NCBI GenBank assembly: GCA_963920705.1
Contig: CAWUCO010000080.1
Span: forward strand, 620,001-684,000
Direction: 5' to 3'
Length of the DNA stretch: 64,000 bases
Source of the DNA: Odiellus spinosus
Taxonomy: Eukaryota; Arthropoda; Arachnida; Opiliones; Phalangiidae
The notes under the pieces were generated by a model. The model saw only the letters and a program-made list of their open reading frames with translations, made no database searches and was not told the origin of the DNA. Position numbers and translations under genes: made by a program. Below, piece by piece: positions 14,353 to 28,411 of this stretch (the stretch's first letter is position 1; each line of letters starts with the position of its first letter).

Positions 14353-16236
14353 CAAATTTCCCAAGTATAGATTCACAAATTTCCTCAGTATAGATTCACA
14401 AATTTCCCAATTATAGATTCACAAATTTCCAGAGTATAGATTCACAAATTTCCCATGTATAGATTCACAAATTTCCCATGTATAGATTCACAAATTTCCC
14501 AAGTATAGATTCACAAATTTCCCAAGTATGATTCAAAAATTTCCCAAGTATAGATTCACAAATTTCCCAAGTATAGATTCACAAATTTCCCAAGTATAGA
14601 TTCACAAATTTCCCAAGAATAGATTCACAAATTTCTCAAGTATAGATTCACAAATTTCCCAAGTATAGACTAACATATTTCCCAAGTATAGATTCACAAA
14701 TTTCCCATGTATAGATTCACAAATTTCCCAAGTATAGATTCACAAATTTCCCAAGTATGATTCAAAAATTTCCCAAGTATAGATTCACAAATTTCCCAAG
14801 AATAGATTCACAAATTTTCCCAAATATAGATTCACAAATTTTCCATGTATATATTCACAAATTTCCCAAGTATAGATTCACAAATTTCAGAAGTATAGAT
14901 TCACAAATTTTCCTAGCATAGATCCACAAATTTCCCAAGTATAGATCCACAAATTTCCCAAGTATAAATCCACAAATTTTTCAAGTATAGATTCACAAAT
15001 TTCCCAAGTATAGATACACAAATTTTCCAAATATAGATTCACAAATTTTCCAAGTATAGATTTACAAATTTCCCAATTATAGATCCACGAATTTCCCTAG
15101 TATAGATCCACAAATTTCCCAAGTATAGATTCACAAATTTCCCAAGTATAGATTTACAAATTTCCCAAGTATAGATTCACAAATTTCCCAAGTATAGATT
15201 CACAAATTTCCCAAATATAAATTCACAAATTTCCCAAGTATAAATTCACAAATTTCCCAAGTATAAATTCACAAATTTCCCATGTATAGATTCACAAATT
15301 TCCCAAGTATAGATTCACAAATTTCCTCAGTATAGATTCACAAATTTCCCAATTATAGATTCACAAATTTCCAGAGTATAGATTCACAAATTTCCCATGT
15401 ATAGATTCACAAATTTCCCATGTATAGATTCACAAATTTCCCAAGTATAGATTCACAAATTTCCCAAGTATGATTCAAAAATTTCCCAAGTATAGATTCA
15501 CAAATTTCCCAAGTATAGATTCACAAATTTCCCAAGTATAGATTCACAAATTTCCCAAGAATAGATTCACAAATTTCTCAAGTATAGATTCACAAATTTC
15601 CCAAGTATAGACTAACATATTTCCCAAGTATAGATTCACAAATTTCCCATGTATAGATTCACAAATTTCCCAAGTATAGATTCACAAATTTCCCAAGTAT
15701 GATTCAAAAATTTCCCAAGTATAGATTCACAAATTTCCCAAGAATAGATTCACAAATTTTCCCAAATATAGATTCACAAATTTTCCATGTATATATTCAC
15801 AAATTTCCCAAGTATAGATTCACAAATTTCAGAAGTATAGATTCACAAATTTTCCTAGCATAGATCCACAAATTTCCCAAGTATAGATCCACAAATTTCC
15901 CAAGTATAAATCCACAAATTTTTCAAGTATAGATTCACAAATTTCCCAAGTATAGATACACAAATTTTCCAAATATAGATTCACAAATTTTCCAAGTATA
16001 GATTTACAAATTTCCCAAGTATAGATCCACAAATTTCCCTAGTATAGATCCACAAATTTCCCAAGTATAGATTCACAAATTTCCCAAGTATAGATTTACA
16101 AATTTCCCAAGTATAGATTCACAAATTTCCCAAGTATAGATTCACAAATTTCCCAAATATAAATTCACAAATTTCCCAAGTATAAATTCACAAATTTCCC
16201 AAGTATAAATTCACAAATTTCCCATGTATAGATTCA
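14353..16236 (+). repeat. 942-bp tandem duplication
   Basis: CCTCAG occurs at 14383 and 15325, and TAGCATAGATCC at 14914 and 15856; both pairs are 942 bp apart (41 monomers minus 1 bp, from one net 22-bp monomer). Copies are about 14353-15294 and 15295-16236. Each contains CCAGAG, CCCATG, TATGATTCAAAA, GACTAACAT, TTTTCCCAAATAT, CAGAAG, TAGCATAG, several GATCC monomers and a run of TATAAATTC monomers. Differences are few: copy 1 has CCCAATTAT and GATCCACGAA near 15075 where copy 2 has CCCAAGTAT and GATCCACAAA. Confidence 0.87.
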
Positions 16237-18960
16237 CAAATTTCCCAAGTATAGATTCACAAATTTCCCAAATATAGATTCACAAATTTCCCAAGAATAG
16301 ATTCACAAATTTCCCAAGTATAGATTCACAAATTTCTCAAGTATAGATTCACAAATTTCCCAAGTATAGACTAACATATTTCCCAAGTATAGATTCACAA
16401 ATTTCCCAAGTATAGATTCACAAATTTCCCAAGTATAGATTCACAAATTTCCCAAGTATAGATTCACAAATTTCTCAAGTATAGATTCACAAATTTCCCA
16501 CGTATAGATTCACAAATTTCCCATGTATAGATTCACAAATTTCCCAAGTATGATTCACAAATTTCCCAAGTATAGATTCACAAATTTCCCCAGTATAGAT
16601 TCACAAATTTCCCAATTATAGATTCACAAATTTCCAGAGTATAGATTCACAAATTTCCCAAGTATAGATTCACAAATTTCCCAAGTATAGATTCACAAAT
16701 ATCCCAAGTATAGATTCACAAATTTCCCATGTATAGATTCACAAATTTGCCAAGTATAGATTCACAAATTTCCCAAGTATGATTCAAAAATTTCCCAAGT
16801 ATAGATTCACAAATTTCCCAAGTATAGATTCACAAATTTTCCCAAATATAGATTCACAAATTTCCCAAGTATAGATTCACAAATTTCCCAAGAATAGATT
16901 CACAAATTTCTCAAGTATAGATTCACAAATTTCCCAAGTATAGACTAACATATTTCCCAAGTATAGATTCACAAACTTCCCAAGTATAGATTCACAAATT
17001 TTCCAAATATAGATTCACAAATTTCCCATGTATAGATTCACAAATTTCCCAAGTATAGATTCACAAATTTCCCAAGAATAGATTCACAAATTTTCCCAAG
17101 TATAGATTCACAAATTTCCCAAGTATAGATTCACCAATTTCCCAAGTATAGATTCATAAATTTCTCAAGTATAGATTCACAAATTTCCCAAGTATAGACT
17201 AACATATTTCCCAAGTATAGATTCACAAATTTCCCAATTATAGATTCACAAATTTCCCAAGTATAGATTCACAAATTTCCCAAGTATAGATTCACAAATT
17301 TCCCAAGAATAGATTCACAAATTTCTCAAGTATAGATTCACAAATTTCCCAAGTATAGACTAACATATATCCCAAGTATAGATTCACAAATTTCCCATGT
17401 ATAGATTCACAAATTTCCCAAGTATGATTCAAAAATTTCCCAAGTATAGATTCACAAATTTCCCAAGAATAGATTCACAAATTTTCCCAAATATAGATTC
17501 ACAAATTTTCCATGTATATATTCACAAATTTCCCAAGTATAGATTCACAAATTTCAGAAGTATAGATTCACAAATTTTCCTAGCATAGATCCACAAATTT
17601 CCCAAGTATAGATCCACAAATTTCCCAAGTATAAATCCACAAATTTTTCAAATATAGATTCACAAATTTCCCAAGTATAGATTCACAAATTTCCCAAATA
17701 TAAATTCACAAATTTCCCAAGTATAAATTCACAAATTTCCCAAGTATAAATTCACAAATTTCCCATGTATAGATTCACAAATTTCCCAAGTATAGATTCA
17801 CAAATTTCCCAAATATAGATTCACAAATTTCCCAAGAATAGATTCACAAATTTCCCAAGTATAGATTCACAAATTTCTCAAGTATAGATTCACAAATTTC
17901 CCAAGTATAGACTAACATATTTCCCAAGTATAGATTCACAAATTTCCCAAGTATAGATTCACAAATTTCCCAAGTATAGATTCACAAATTTCCCAAGTAT
18001 AGATTCACAAATTTCTCAAGTATAGATTCACAAATTTCCCACGTATAGATTCACAAATTTCCCATGTATAGATTCACAAATTTCCCAAGTATGATTCACA
18101 AATTTCCCAAGTATAGATTCACAAATTTCCCCAGTATAGATTCACAAATTTCCCAATTATAGATTCACAAATTTCCAGAGTATAGATTCACAAATTTCCC
18201 AAGTATAGATTCACAAATTTCCCAAGTATAGATTCACAAATATCCCAAGTATAGATTCACAAATTTCCCATGTATAGATTCACAAATTTCCCATGTATAG
18301 ATTCACAAATTTGCCAAGTATAGATTCACAAATTTCCCAAGTATGATTCAAAAATTTCCCAAGTATAGATTCACAAATTTCCCAAGTATAGATTCACAAA
18401 TTTTCCCAAATATAGATTCACAAATTTCCCAAGTATAGATTCACAAATTTCCCAAGAATAGATTCACAAATTTCTCAAGTATAGATTCACAAATTTCCCA
18501 AGTATAGACTAACATATTTCCCAAGTATAGATTCACAAACTTCCCAAGTATAGATTCACAAATTTTCCAAATATAGATTCACAAATTTCCCATGTATAGA
18601 TTCACAAATTTCCCAAGTATAGATTCACAAATTTCCCAAGAATAGATTCACAAATTTTCCCAAGTATAGATTCACAAATTTCCCAAGTATAGATTCACCA
18701 ATTTCCCAAGTATAGATTCATAAATTTCTCAAGTATAGATTCACAAATTTCCCAAGTATAGACTAACATATTTCCCAAGTATAGATTCACAAATTTCCCA
18801 ATTATAGATTCACAAATTTCCCAAGTATAGATTCACAAATTTCCCAAGTATAGATTCACAAATTTCCCAAGAATAGATTCACAAATTTCTCAAGTATAGA
18901 TTCACAAATTTCCCAAGTATAGACTAACATATATCCCAAGTATAGATTCACAAATTTCCC
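15672..18960 (+). repeat. Tandem duplication of 1,541-1,725 bp with monomer gain and loss
   Basis: A block at about 15672-17390 recurs at 17397-18960. The offset changes along the pair: 1,725 bp at TATGATTCAAAA (15698, 17423) and TAGCATAG (15856, 17581); 1,541 bp at CCCAAATATAAATTC (16152, 17693) and CCCCAG (16588, 18129); 1,564 bp at AAACTTCCC (16976, 18540). The steps are 184 bp (eight monomers lost in copy 2) and 23 bp (one extra CCCATG monomer in copy 2 near 18265). All three offsets are exact multiples of 23. Confidence 0.85.
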
Positions 18961-20641
18961 ATGTATAGATTCACAAATTTCCCAAGTATGATTCAAAAAT
19001 TTCCCAAGTATAGATTCACAAATTTCCCAAGAATAGATTCACAAATTTTCCCAAATATAGATTCACAAATTTTCCATGTATATATTCACAAATTTCCCAA
19101 GTATAGATTCACAAATTTCAGAAGTATAGATTCACAAATTTCCCAAATATAAATTCACAAATTTCCCAAGCATAAATTCACAAATTTCCCAAGTATAAAT
19201 TCACAAATTTCCCATGTATAGATTCACAAATTTCCCAAGTATAGATTCACAAATTTCCCAAATATAGATTCACAAATTTCCCAAGAATAGATTCACAAAT
19301 TTCCCAAGTATAGATTCACAAATTTCCCAAGTATAGACTAACATATTTCCCAAGTATAGATTCACAAATTTCCCAAGTATAGATTCACAAATTTCCCAAG
19401 TATAGATTCTCAAATTTCCCAAGTATAGATTCACAAATTTCCCACGTATAGATTCACAAATTTCCCATGTATAGATTCACAAATTTCCCATGTATAGATT
19501 CACAAATTTCCCAAGTATGATTCACAAATTTCCCAAGTATAGATTCACAAATTTCCCCAGTATAGATTCACAAATTTCCCAAGTATAGACTAACATATTT
19601 CCCAAGTATAGATTCACAAACTTCCCAAGTATAGATTCACAAATTTTCCAAATATAGATTCACAAATTTCCCATGTATAGATTCACAAATTTCCCAAGTA
19701 TAGATTCACAAATTTCCCAAGAATAGATTCACAAATTTTCCCAAGTATAGATTCACAAATTTCCCAAGTATAGATTCACCAATTTCCCAAGTATAGATTC
19801 ATAAATTTCTCAAGTATAGATTCACAAATTTCCCAAGTATAGACTAACATATTTCCCAAGTATAGATTCACAAATTTCCCAATTATAGATTCACAAATTT
19901 CCCAAGTATAGATTCACAAATTTCCCAAGTATAGATTCACAAATTTCCCAAGAATAGATTCACAAATTTCTCAAGTATAGATTCACAAATTTCCCAAGTA
20001 TAGACTAACATATATCCCAAGTATAGATTCACAAATTTCCCATGTATAGATTCACAAATTTCCCAAGTATGATTCAAAAATTTCCCAAGTATAGATTCAC
20101 AAATTTCCCAAGAATAGATTCACAAATTTTCCCAAATATAGATTCACAAATTTTCCATGTATATATTCACAAATTTCCCAAGTATAGATTCACAAATTTC
20201 AGAAGTATAGATTCACAAATTTCCCAAATATAAATTCACAAATTTCCCAAGCATAAATTCACAAATTTCCCAAGTATAAATTCACAAATTTCCCATGTAT
20301 AGATTCACAAATTTCCCAAGTATAGATTCACAAATTTCCCAAATATAGATTCACAAATTTCCCAAGAATAGATTCACAAATTTCCCAAGTATAGATTCAC
20401 AAATTTCCCAAGTATAGACTAACATATTTCCCAAGTATAGATTCACAAATTTCCCAAGTATAGATTCACAAATTTCCCAAGTATAGATTCTCAAATTTCC
20501 CAAGTATAGATTCACAAATTTCCCACGTATAGATTCACAAATTTCCCATGTATAGATTCACAAATTTCCCATGTATAGATTCACAAATTTCCCAAGTATG
20601 ATTCACAAATTTCCCAAGTATAGATTCACAAATTTCCCCAG
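18480..20641 (+). repeat. 1,081-bp tandem duplication (47 monomers)
   Basis: Adjacent copies, about 18480-19560 and 19561-20641, are offset by exactly 1,081 bp (47 x 23). Markers are AAACTTCCC (18540 and 19621), CCCAAATATAAATTC (19142 and 20223) and CCCCAG (19555 and 20636). The central parts look identical over long stretches by eye. Relative to the block at 17.4 kb, both copies lack five monomers (115 bp) that include the TAGCATAGATCC monomer, so that deletion came before this duplication. Confidence 0.88.
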
Positions 20642-23430
20642 TATAGATTCACAAATTTCCCAATTATAGATTCACAAATTTCCAGAGTATAGATTCACAA
20701 ATTTCCCAAGTATAGATTCACAAATTTCCCAAGTATAGACTAACATATTTCCCAAGTATAGATTCACAAATTTCCCAATTATAGATTCACAAATTTCCCA
20801 AGTATAGATTCACAAATTTTCCAAATATAGATTCACAAATTTCCCATGTATAGATTCACAAATTTCCCATGTATAGATTCACAAATTTCCCAAGTATGAT
20901 TCACAAATTTCCCAAGTATAGATTCACAAATTTCCCCAGTATAGATTCACAAATTTCCCAATTATAGATTCACAAATTTCCAGAGTATAGATTCACAAAT
21001 TTCCCAAGTATAGATTCACAAATTTCCCAATTATAGATTCACAAATTTCCCAAGTATAGATTCACAAATTTCAGACGTATAGATTCACAAATTTCCCACG
21101 TATAGATTCACAAATTTCCCATGTATAGATTCACAAATTTCCCATGTATAGATTCACAAATTTCCCAAGTATGATTCACAAATTTCCCAAGTATAGATTC
21201 ACAAATTTCCCCAGTATAGATTCACAAATTTCCCAATTATAGATTCACAAATTTCCAGAGTATAGATTCACAAATTTCCCAAGTATAGATTCACAAATTT
21301 TCCAAATATAAATTCACAAATTTTCCAAATATAGACTAACATATTTCCCAAGTATAGATTCACAAATTTCCCAAGTATAGATTCACAAATTTCCCAAGTA
21401 TAGATTCACAAATTTCCCAAGTATAGATTCACAAATTTTCCAAATATAGATTCACAAATTTCCCAAGTATAGATTCACAAATTTCCCAAGTATAGATTCA
21501 CAAATTTCCCATGTATAGATTCACAAATTTCCCATGTATAGATTCACAAATTTCCCAAGTATAGATTCACAAATTTTCCAAGTATAGATTCACAAATTTC
21601 CCATGTATAGATTCACAAATTTCCCATGTATAGATTCACAAATTTCCCAAGTATAGATTCACAAATTTCCCAAGTATAGATTCACAAATTTTCCAAATAT
21701 AAATTCACAAATTTTCCAAATATAGATTCACAAATTTCCCAAGTATAGACTAACATATTTCCCAAGTATAGATTCACAAATTTCCCAAGTATAGACTAAC
21801 ATATTTCCCAAGTATAGATTCACAAATTTCCCAATTATAGATTCACAAATTTCCCAAGTATAGATTCACAAATTTTCCAAATATAGATTCACAAATTTTC
21901 CATGTATAGATTCACAAATTTCCCAAGTATAGATTCACAAATTTCAGAAGTATAGATTCACAAATTTCCCACGTATAGATTCACAAATTTCCCATGTATA
22001 GATTCACAAATTTCCCATGTATAGATTCACAAATTTCCCAAGTATGATTCACAAATTTCCCAAGTATAGATTCACAAATTTCCCCAGTATAGATTCACAA
22101 ATTTCCCAATTATAGATTCACAAATTTCCAGAGTATAGATTCACAAATTTCCCAAGTATAGATTCACAAATTTTCCAAATATAAATTCACAAATTTTCCA
22201 AATATAGATTCACAAATTTCCCAAGTATAGACTAACATATTTCCCAAGTATAGATTCACAAATTTCCCAAGTATAGATTCACAAATTTCCCAAATATAGA
22301 TTCACAAATTTCCCAAATATAGATTCACAAATTTCCCATGTATAGATTCACAAATTTCCCAAGTATAGATTCACAAATTTCCCAAGTATAGATTCACAAA
22401 TTTCCCAAATATAGATTCACAAATTTCCCAAGAATAGATTCACAAATTTCCCAAGTATAGATTCACAAATTTCCCAAGTATAGATTCACAAATTTCTCAA
22501 GTATAGATTCACAAATTTCCCAAGTATAGACTAACATATTTCCCAAGTATAGATTCACAAATTTCCCAAGTATAGATTCACAAATTTCCCAAGTATAGAT
22601 TCACAAATTTCCCAAGTATGATTCAAAAATTTCCCAAGTATAGATTCACAAATTTCCCAAGTATAGATTCACAAATTTTCCCAAATATAGATTCACAAAT
22701 TCCCCAAGTATAGATTCACAAATTTCCCAAGAATAGATTCACAAATTTCTCAAGTATAGATTCACAAAGTTCCCAAGTATAGACTAACATATTTCCCAAG
22801 TATAGATTCACAAACTTCCCAAGTAGAGATTCACAAATTTTCCAAATATAGATTCACAAATTTCCCATGTATAGATTCACAAATTTCCCAAGTATAGATT
22901 CACAAATTTCCCAAGTATGATTCAAAAATTTCCCAAGTATAGATTCACAAATTTCCCAAGTATAGATTCACCAATTTCCCAAGTATAGATTCATAAATTT
23001 CTCAAGTATAGATTCACAAATTTCCCAAGTATAGACTAACATATTTCCCAAGTATAGATTCACAAATTTCCCAATTATAGATTCACAAATTTCCCAAGTA
23101 TAGATTCACAAATTTTCCAAATATAGATTCACAAATTTTCCGTGTATAGATTCACAAATTTCCCAAGTATAGATTCACAAATTTCCCACGTATAGATTCA
23201 CAAATTTCCCATGTATAGATTCACAAATTTCCCATGTATAGATTCACAAATTTCCCAAGTATGATTCACAAATTTCCCAAGTATAGATTCACAAATTTCC
23301 CCAGTATAGATTCACAAATTTCTAAATTATAGATTCACAAATTTCCAGAGTATAGATTCACAAATTTCCCAAGTATGGATTCACAAATTTTCCAAATATA
23401 AATTCACAAATTTTCCAAATATAGATTCAC
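20642..23430 (+). repeat. Cluster of CCCCAG cassettes
   Basis: A cassette recurs here: CCCATG monomers, a 22-bp TATGATTCAC monomer, CCCAAG, CCCCAG, CCCAATTAT, CCAGAG. CCCCAG starts at 20636, 20934, 21209, 22082 and 23299. Spacings are 298, 275, 873 and 1,217 bp: the first three are 23n-1 and the last 23n-2, matching the net count of 22- and 24-bp monomers between them. Between cassettes are TTCCAAATATAAATTC pairs, GACTAACAT monomers and CACCAATTTCCC (about 22970). No GATCC monomer was seen between about 17.65 and 24.7 kb. Confidence 0.8.
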
Positions 23431-23499
23431 AAATTTCCCAAGTATAGACTAACATATTTCCCAAGTATAGTTTCACAAATTTCCCAAGTATAGATTCAC

Positions 23500-26180
23500 A
23501 AATTTCAGAAGTATAGATTCACAAATTTCCCAAGTATGATTCACAAATTTCCCAAGAATAGATTCACAAATTTCTCAAGTATAGATTCACAAATTTCCCA
23601 CGTATAGATTCACAAATTTCCCATGTATAGATTCACAAATTTCCCATGTATAGATTCACAAATTTCCCAAGTATAGATTCACAAATTTCCCAAGTATAGA
23701 TTCACAAATTTTCCATGTATAGATTCACAAATTCACCAAGTATAGATTCACAAATTTCAGAAGTATAGATTCACAAATTTCCCAAGTATGATTCACAAAT
23801 TTCCCAAGTATAGATTCACAAATTTCTCAAGTATAGATTCACAAATTTCCCACGTATAGATTCACAAATTTCCCATGTATAGATTCACAAATTTCCCAAG
23901 TATAGATTCACAAATTTCCCAAGTATAGATTCACAAATTTCCCAAGTATAGATTCACAAATATCCCAAGTATAGATTCAAAAATTTCCCAAGTATAGATT
24001 CACAAATTTCCCAAGTATAGATTCACAAATTTCCCAAGTATAGATTTACAAATTTCCCAAGTATAGATTCACAAATTTCCCAAGTATAGATTCACAAATT
24101 TCCCATGCATAGATTCACAAATTTCCCAAGTATAGATTCACAAATTTCCCAAGTATGATTCAAAAATTTCCCAAGTATAGATTCACAAATTTCCCAAGTA
24201 TAGATTCACAAATTTCCCAAGTATAGATTTACAAATTTCCCAAGTATAGATTCACAAATTTCCCAAGTATAGATTCACAAATTTCTCAAGTATCGATTCA
24301 CAAATTTCCCAAGTATAGACTAATATATTTCCCAAGTATAGATTCTCAAATTTCCCAATTATAGATTCACAAATTTCCCAAGTATAGATTCACAAATTTT
24401 CCAAATATAGATTCACAAATTTTCCATGTATAGATTCACAAATTTCCCAAGTATAGATTCACAAATTTCAGAAGTATGGATTCACAAATTTCCCAAGTAT
24501 GATTCACAAATTTCCCAAGTATAGATTTACAAATTTCCCATGTATAGATTCACAAATTTCACATGTATAGATTCACAAATTTCCCATGAATAGATTCACA
24601 AATTTCCCAAGTATGATTCAAAAATTTCCCAAGTATAGATTCACAAATTTCCCAAGTATAGATTCACAAATTTTCCCAAGCATAGATTCACAAATTTCCC
24701 AAGTATAGATTCACAAATTTCCCAAGTATAGATTCACAAATTTTCCTAGTATAGATCCACAAATTTCCCAAGTATAGATCCACAAATTTCCCAAATATAA
24801 ATCCACAAATTTTTCAAGTATAGATTCACAAATTTCCCAAGTATAGATTCACAAATTTTCCAAATATAGATTCACAAATTTTCCAAGTATAGATCCACAA
24901 ATTTCCCAAGTATAGATCCACAAATTTCCCTAGTATAGATCCACAAATTTCCCAAGTATAGAATCACAAATTTCCCAAGTATAGATTTACAAATTTCCCA
25001 AGTATAGATTCACAAATTTTCCAAATATAGATTCACAATTTTTTCCAAATATAGATTCACAAATTTCCCAAGTATGATTCAAAAATTTCCCAAGTATAGA
25101 TTCACAAATTTCCCAAGTATAGATTCACAAATTTCCCAAGTATAGATTTACAAATTTCCCAAGTATAGATTCACAAATTTCCCAAGTATAGATTCACAAA
25201 TTTCTCAAGTATAGATTCACAAATTTCCCAAGTATAGACTAATATATTTCCCAAGTATAGATTCACAAATTTCCCAATTATAGATTCACAAATTTCCCAA
25301 GTATAGATTCACAAATTTTCTAAATATAGATTCACAAATTTTCCATGTATAGATTCACAAATTTCCCAAGTATAGATTCACAAATTTCAGAAGTATGGAT
25401 TCACAAATTTCCCAAGTATGATTCACAAATTTCCCAAGTATAGATTCACAAATTTCCCATGTATAGATTCACAAATTTCACATGTATAGATTCACAAATT
25501 TCCCATGAATAGATTCACAAATTTCCCAAGTATGATTCAAAAATTTCCCAAGTATAGATTCACAAATTTCCCAAGTATAGATTCACAAATTTCCCAAGTA
25601 TAGATTCACAAATTTTAGGAGTATAGATTCACAAATTTCCCAAGTATGATTCACAAATTTCCCAAGAATAGATTCACAAATTTCTCAAGTATAGATTCAC
25701 AAATTTCCCACGTATAGATTCACAAATTTCCCATGTATAGATTCACAAATTTCCCATGTATAGATTCACAAATTTCCCAAGTATAGATTCACAAATTTCC
25801 CAAGTATAGATTCACAAATTTTCCATGTATAGATTCACAAATTCACCAAGTATAGATTCACAAATTTCAGAAGTATAGATTCACAAATTTCCCAAGTATG
25901 ATTCACAAATTTCCCAAGTATAGATTCACAAATTTCTCAAGTATAGATTCACAAATTTCCCACGTATAGATTCACAAATTTCCCATGTATAGATTCACAA
26001 ATTTCCCAAGTATAGATTCACAAATTTCCCAAGTATAGATTCACAAATTTCCCAAGTATAGATTCACAAATATCCCAAGTATAGATTCAAAAATTTCCCA
26101 AGTATAGATTCACAAATTTCCCAAGTATAGATTCACAAATTTCCCAAGTATAGATTTACAAATTTCCCAAGTATAGATTC
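23500..26180 (+). repeat. 2,110-bp offset duplication
   Basis: The segment at about 23505-24070 recurs at 25617-26180. Both run TATGATTCAC, CCCAAGAATAG, CTCAAG, CCCACG, CCCATG twice, TTTTCCATG, CACCAAG, CAGAAG, then AATATCCCAAG followed by GATTCAAAAATTT (the AATATCCC marker at about 23961 and 26071). The right copy is entered through a unique monomer, AATTTTAGGAGTATAG at about 25611, which looks like a join inside a monomer. Confidence 0.75.
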
Positions 26181-28411
26181 ACAAATTTCCCAAGTATAGA
26201 TTCACAAATTTCTCAAGTATAGATTCACAAATTTCCCAAGTATAGACTAATATATTTCCCAAGTATAGATTCACAAATTTCCCAATTATAGATTCACAAA
26301 TTTCCCAAGTATAGATTCACAAATTTTCCAAATATAGATTCACAAATTTTCCATGTATAGATTCACAAATTTCCCAAGTATAGATTCACAAATTTCAGAA
26401 GTATGGATTCACAAATTTCCGAAGTATGATTCACAAATTTCCCAAGTATAGATTTACAAATTTCCCATGTATAGATTCACAAATTTCACATGTATAGATT
26501 CACAAATTTCCCATGAATAGATTCACAAATTTCCCAAGTATGATTCAAAAATTTCCCAAGTATAGATTCACAAATTTCCCAAGTATAGATTCACAAATTT
26601 TCCCAAGCATAGATTCACAAATTTCCCAAGTATAGATTCACAAATTTCCCAAGTATAGATTCACAAATTTTCCTAGTATAGATCCACAAATTTCCCAAGT
26701 ATAGATCCACAAATTTCCCAAATATAAATCCACAAATTTTTCAAGTATAGATTCACAAATTTCCCAAGTATAGATTCACAAATTTTCCAAATATAGATTC
26801 ACAAATTTTCCAAGTATAGATCCACAAATTTCCCAAGTATAGATTCACAAATTTCCCAAGTATAGATTTACAAATTTCCCAAGTATAGATTCACAAATTT
26901 CCCAAGTATAGATTCACAAATTTCCCATGCATAGATTCACAAATTTCCCAAGTATAGATTCACAAATTTCCCAAGTATGATTCAAAAATTTCCCAAGTAT
27001 AGATTCACAAATTTCCCAAGTATAGATTCACAAATTTCCCAAGTATAGATTCACAAATTTCCCAAGTATAGATTCACAAATTTCTCAAGTATAGATTCAC
27101 AAATTTCCCAAGTATAGACTAATATATTTCCCAAGTATAGATTCACAAATTTCCCAATTATAGATTCACAAATTTCCCAAGTATAGATTCACAAATTTTC
27201 CAAATATAGATTCACAAATTTTCCATGTATAGATTCACAAATTTCCCAAGTATAGATTCACAAATTTCAGAAGTATGGATTCACAAATTTCCGAAGTATG
27301 ATTCACAAATTTCCCAAGTATAGATTTACAAATTTCCCATGTATAGATTCACAAATTTCACATGTATAGATTCACAAATTTCCCATGAATAGATTCACAA
27401 ATTTCCCAAGTATGATTCAAAAATTTCCCAAGTATAGATTCACAAATTTCCCAAGTATAGATTCACAAATTTTCCCAAGCATAGATTCACAAATTTCCCA
27501 AGTATAGATTCACAAATTTCCCAAGTATAGATTCACAAATTTTCCTAGTATAGATCCACAAATTTCCCAAGTATAGATCCACAAATTTCCCAAATATAAA
27601 TCCACAAATTTTTCAAGTATAGATTCACAAATTTCCCAAGTATAGATTCACAAATTTTCCAAATATAGATTCACAAATTTTCCAAGTATAGATCCACAAA
27701 TTTCCCAAGTATAGATCCACAAATTTCCCTAGTATAGATCCACAAATTTCCCAAGTATAGATTCACAAATTTCCCAAGTATAGATTTACAAATTTCCCAA
27801 GTATAGATTCACAAATTTTCCAAATATAGATTCACAATTTTTTCCAAATATAGATTCACAAATTTCCCAAGTATGATTCAAAAATTTCCCAAGTATAGAT
27901 TCACAAATTTCCCAAGTATAGATTCACAAATTTCCCAAGTATAGATTTACAAATTTCCCAAGTATAGATTCACAAATTTCCCAAGTATAGATTCACAAAT
28001 TTCTCAAGTATAGATTCACAAATTTCCCAAGTATAGACTAATATATTTCCCAAGTATAGATTCACAAATTTCCCAATTATAGATTCACAAATTTCCCAAG
28101 TATAGATTCACAAATTTTCTAAATATAGATTCACAAATTTTCCATGTATAGATTCACAAATTTCCCAAGTATAGATTCACAAATTTCAGAAGTATGGATT
28201 CACAAATTTCCCAAGTATGATTCACAAATTTCCCAAGTATAGATTCACAAATTTCCCATGTATAGATTCACAAATTTCACATGTATAGATTCACAAATTT
28301 CCCATGAATAGATTCACAAATTTCCCAAGTATGATTCAAAAATTTCCCAAGTATAGATTCACAAATTTCCCAAGTATAGATTCACAAATTTCCCAAGTAT
28401 AGATTCACAAA
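24440..28411 (+). repeat. 2,799-bp offset duplication
   Basis: Three marker pairs are exactly 2,799 bp apart: AAGCATAG (24680 and 27479), CACAATTTTTTCC (25034 and 27833, the only two copies seen) and ATTTTAG (25612 and 28411). A third, related copy of the left part lies between, with AAGCATAG at 26607, 872 bp before 27479. The 26.6 and 27.5 kb copies share CCGAAGTATGATTC (26419 and 27291), which the 24.5 kb copy lacks. The two long copies part company just after ATTTTAG, where one continues GAGTATAG and the other TAGTATAGATCC. Confidence 0.82.
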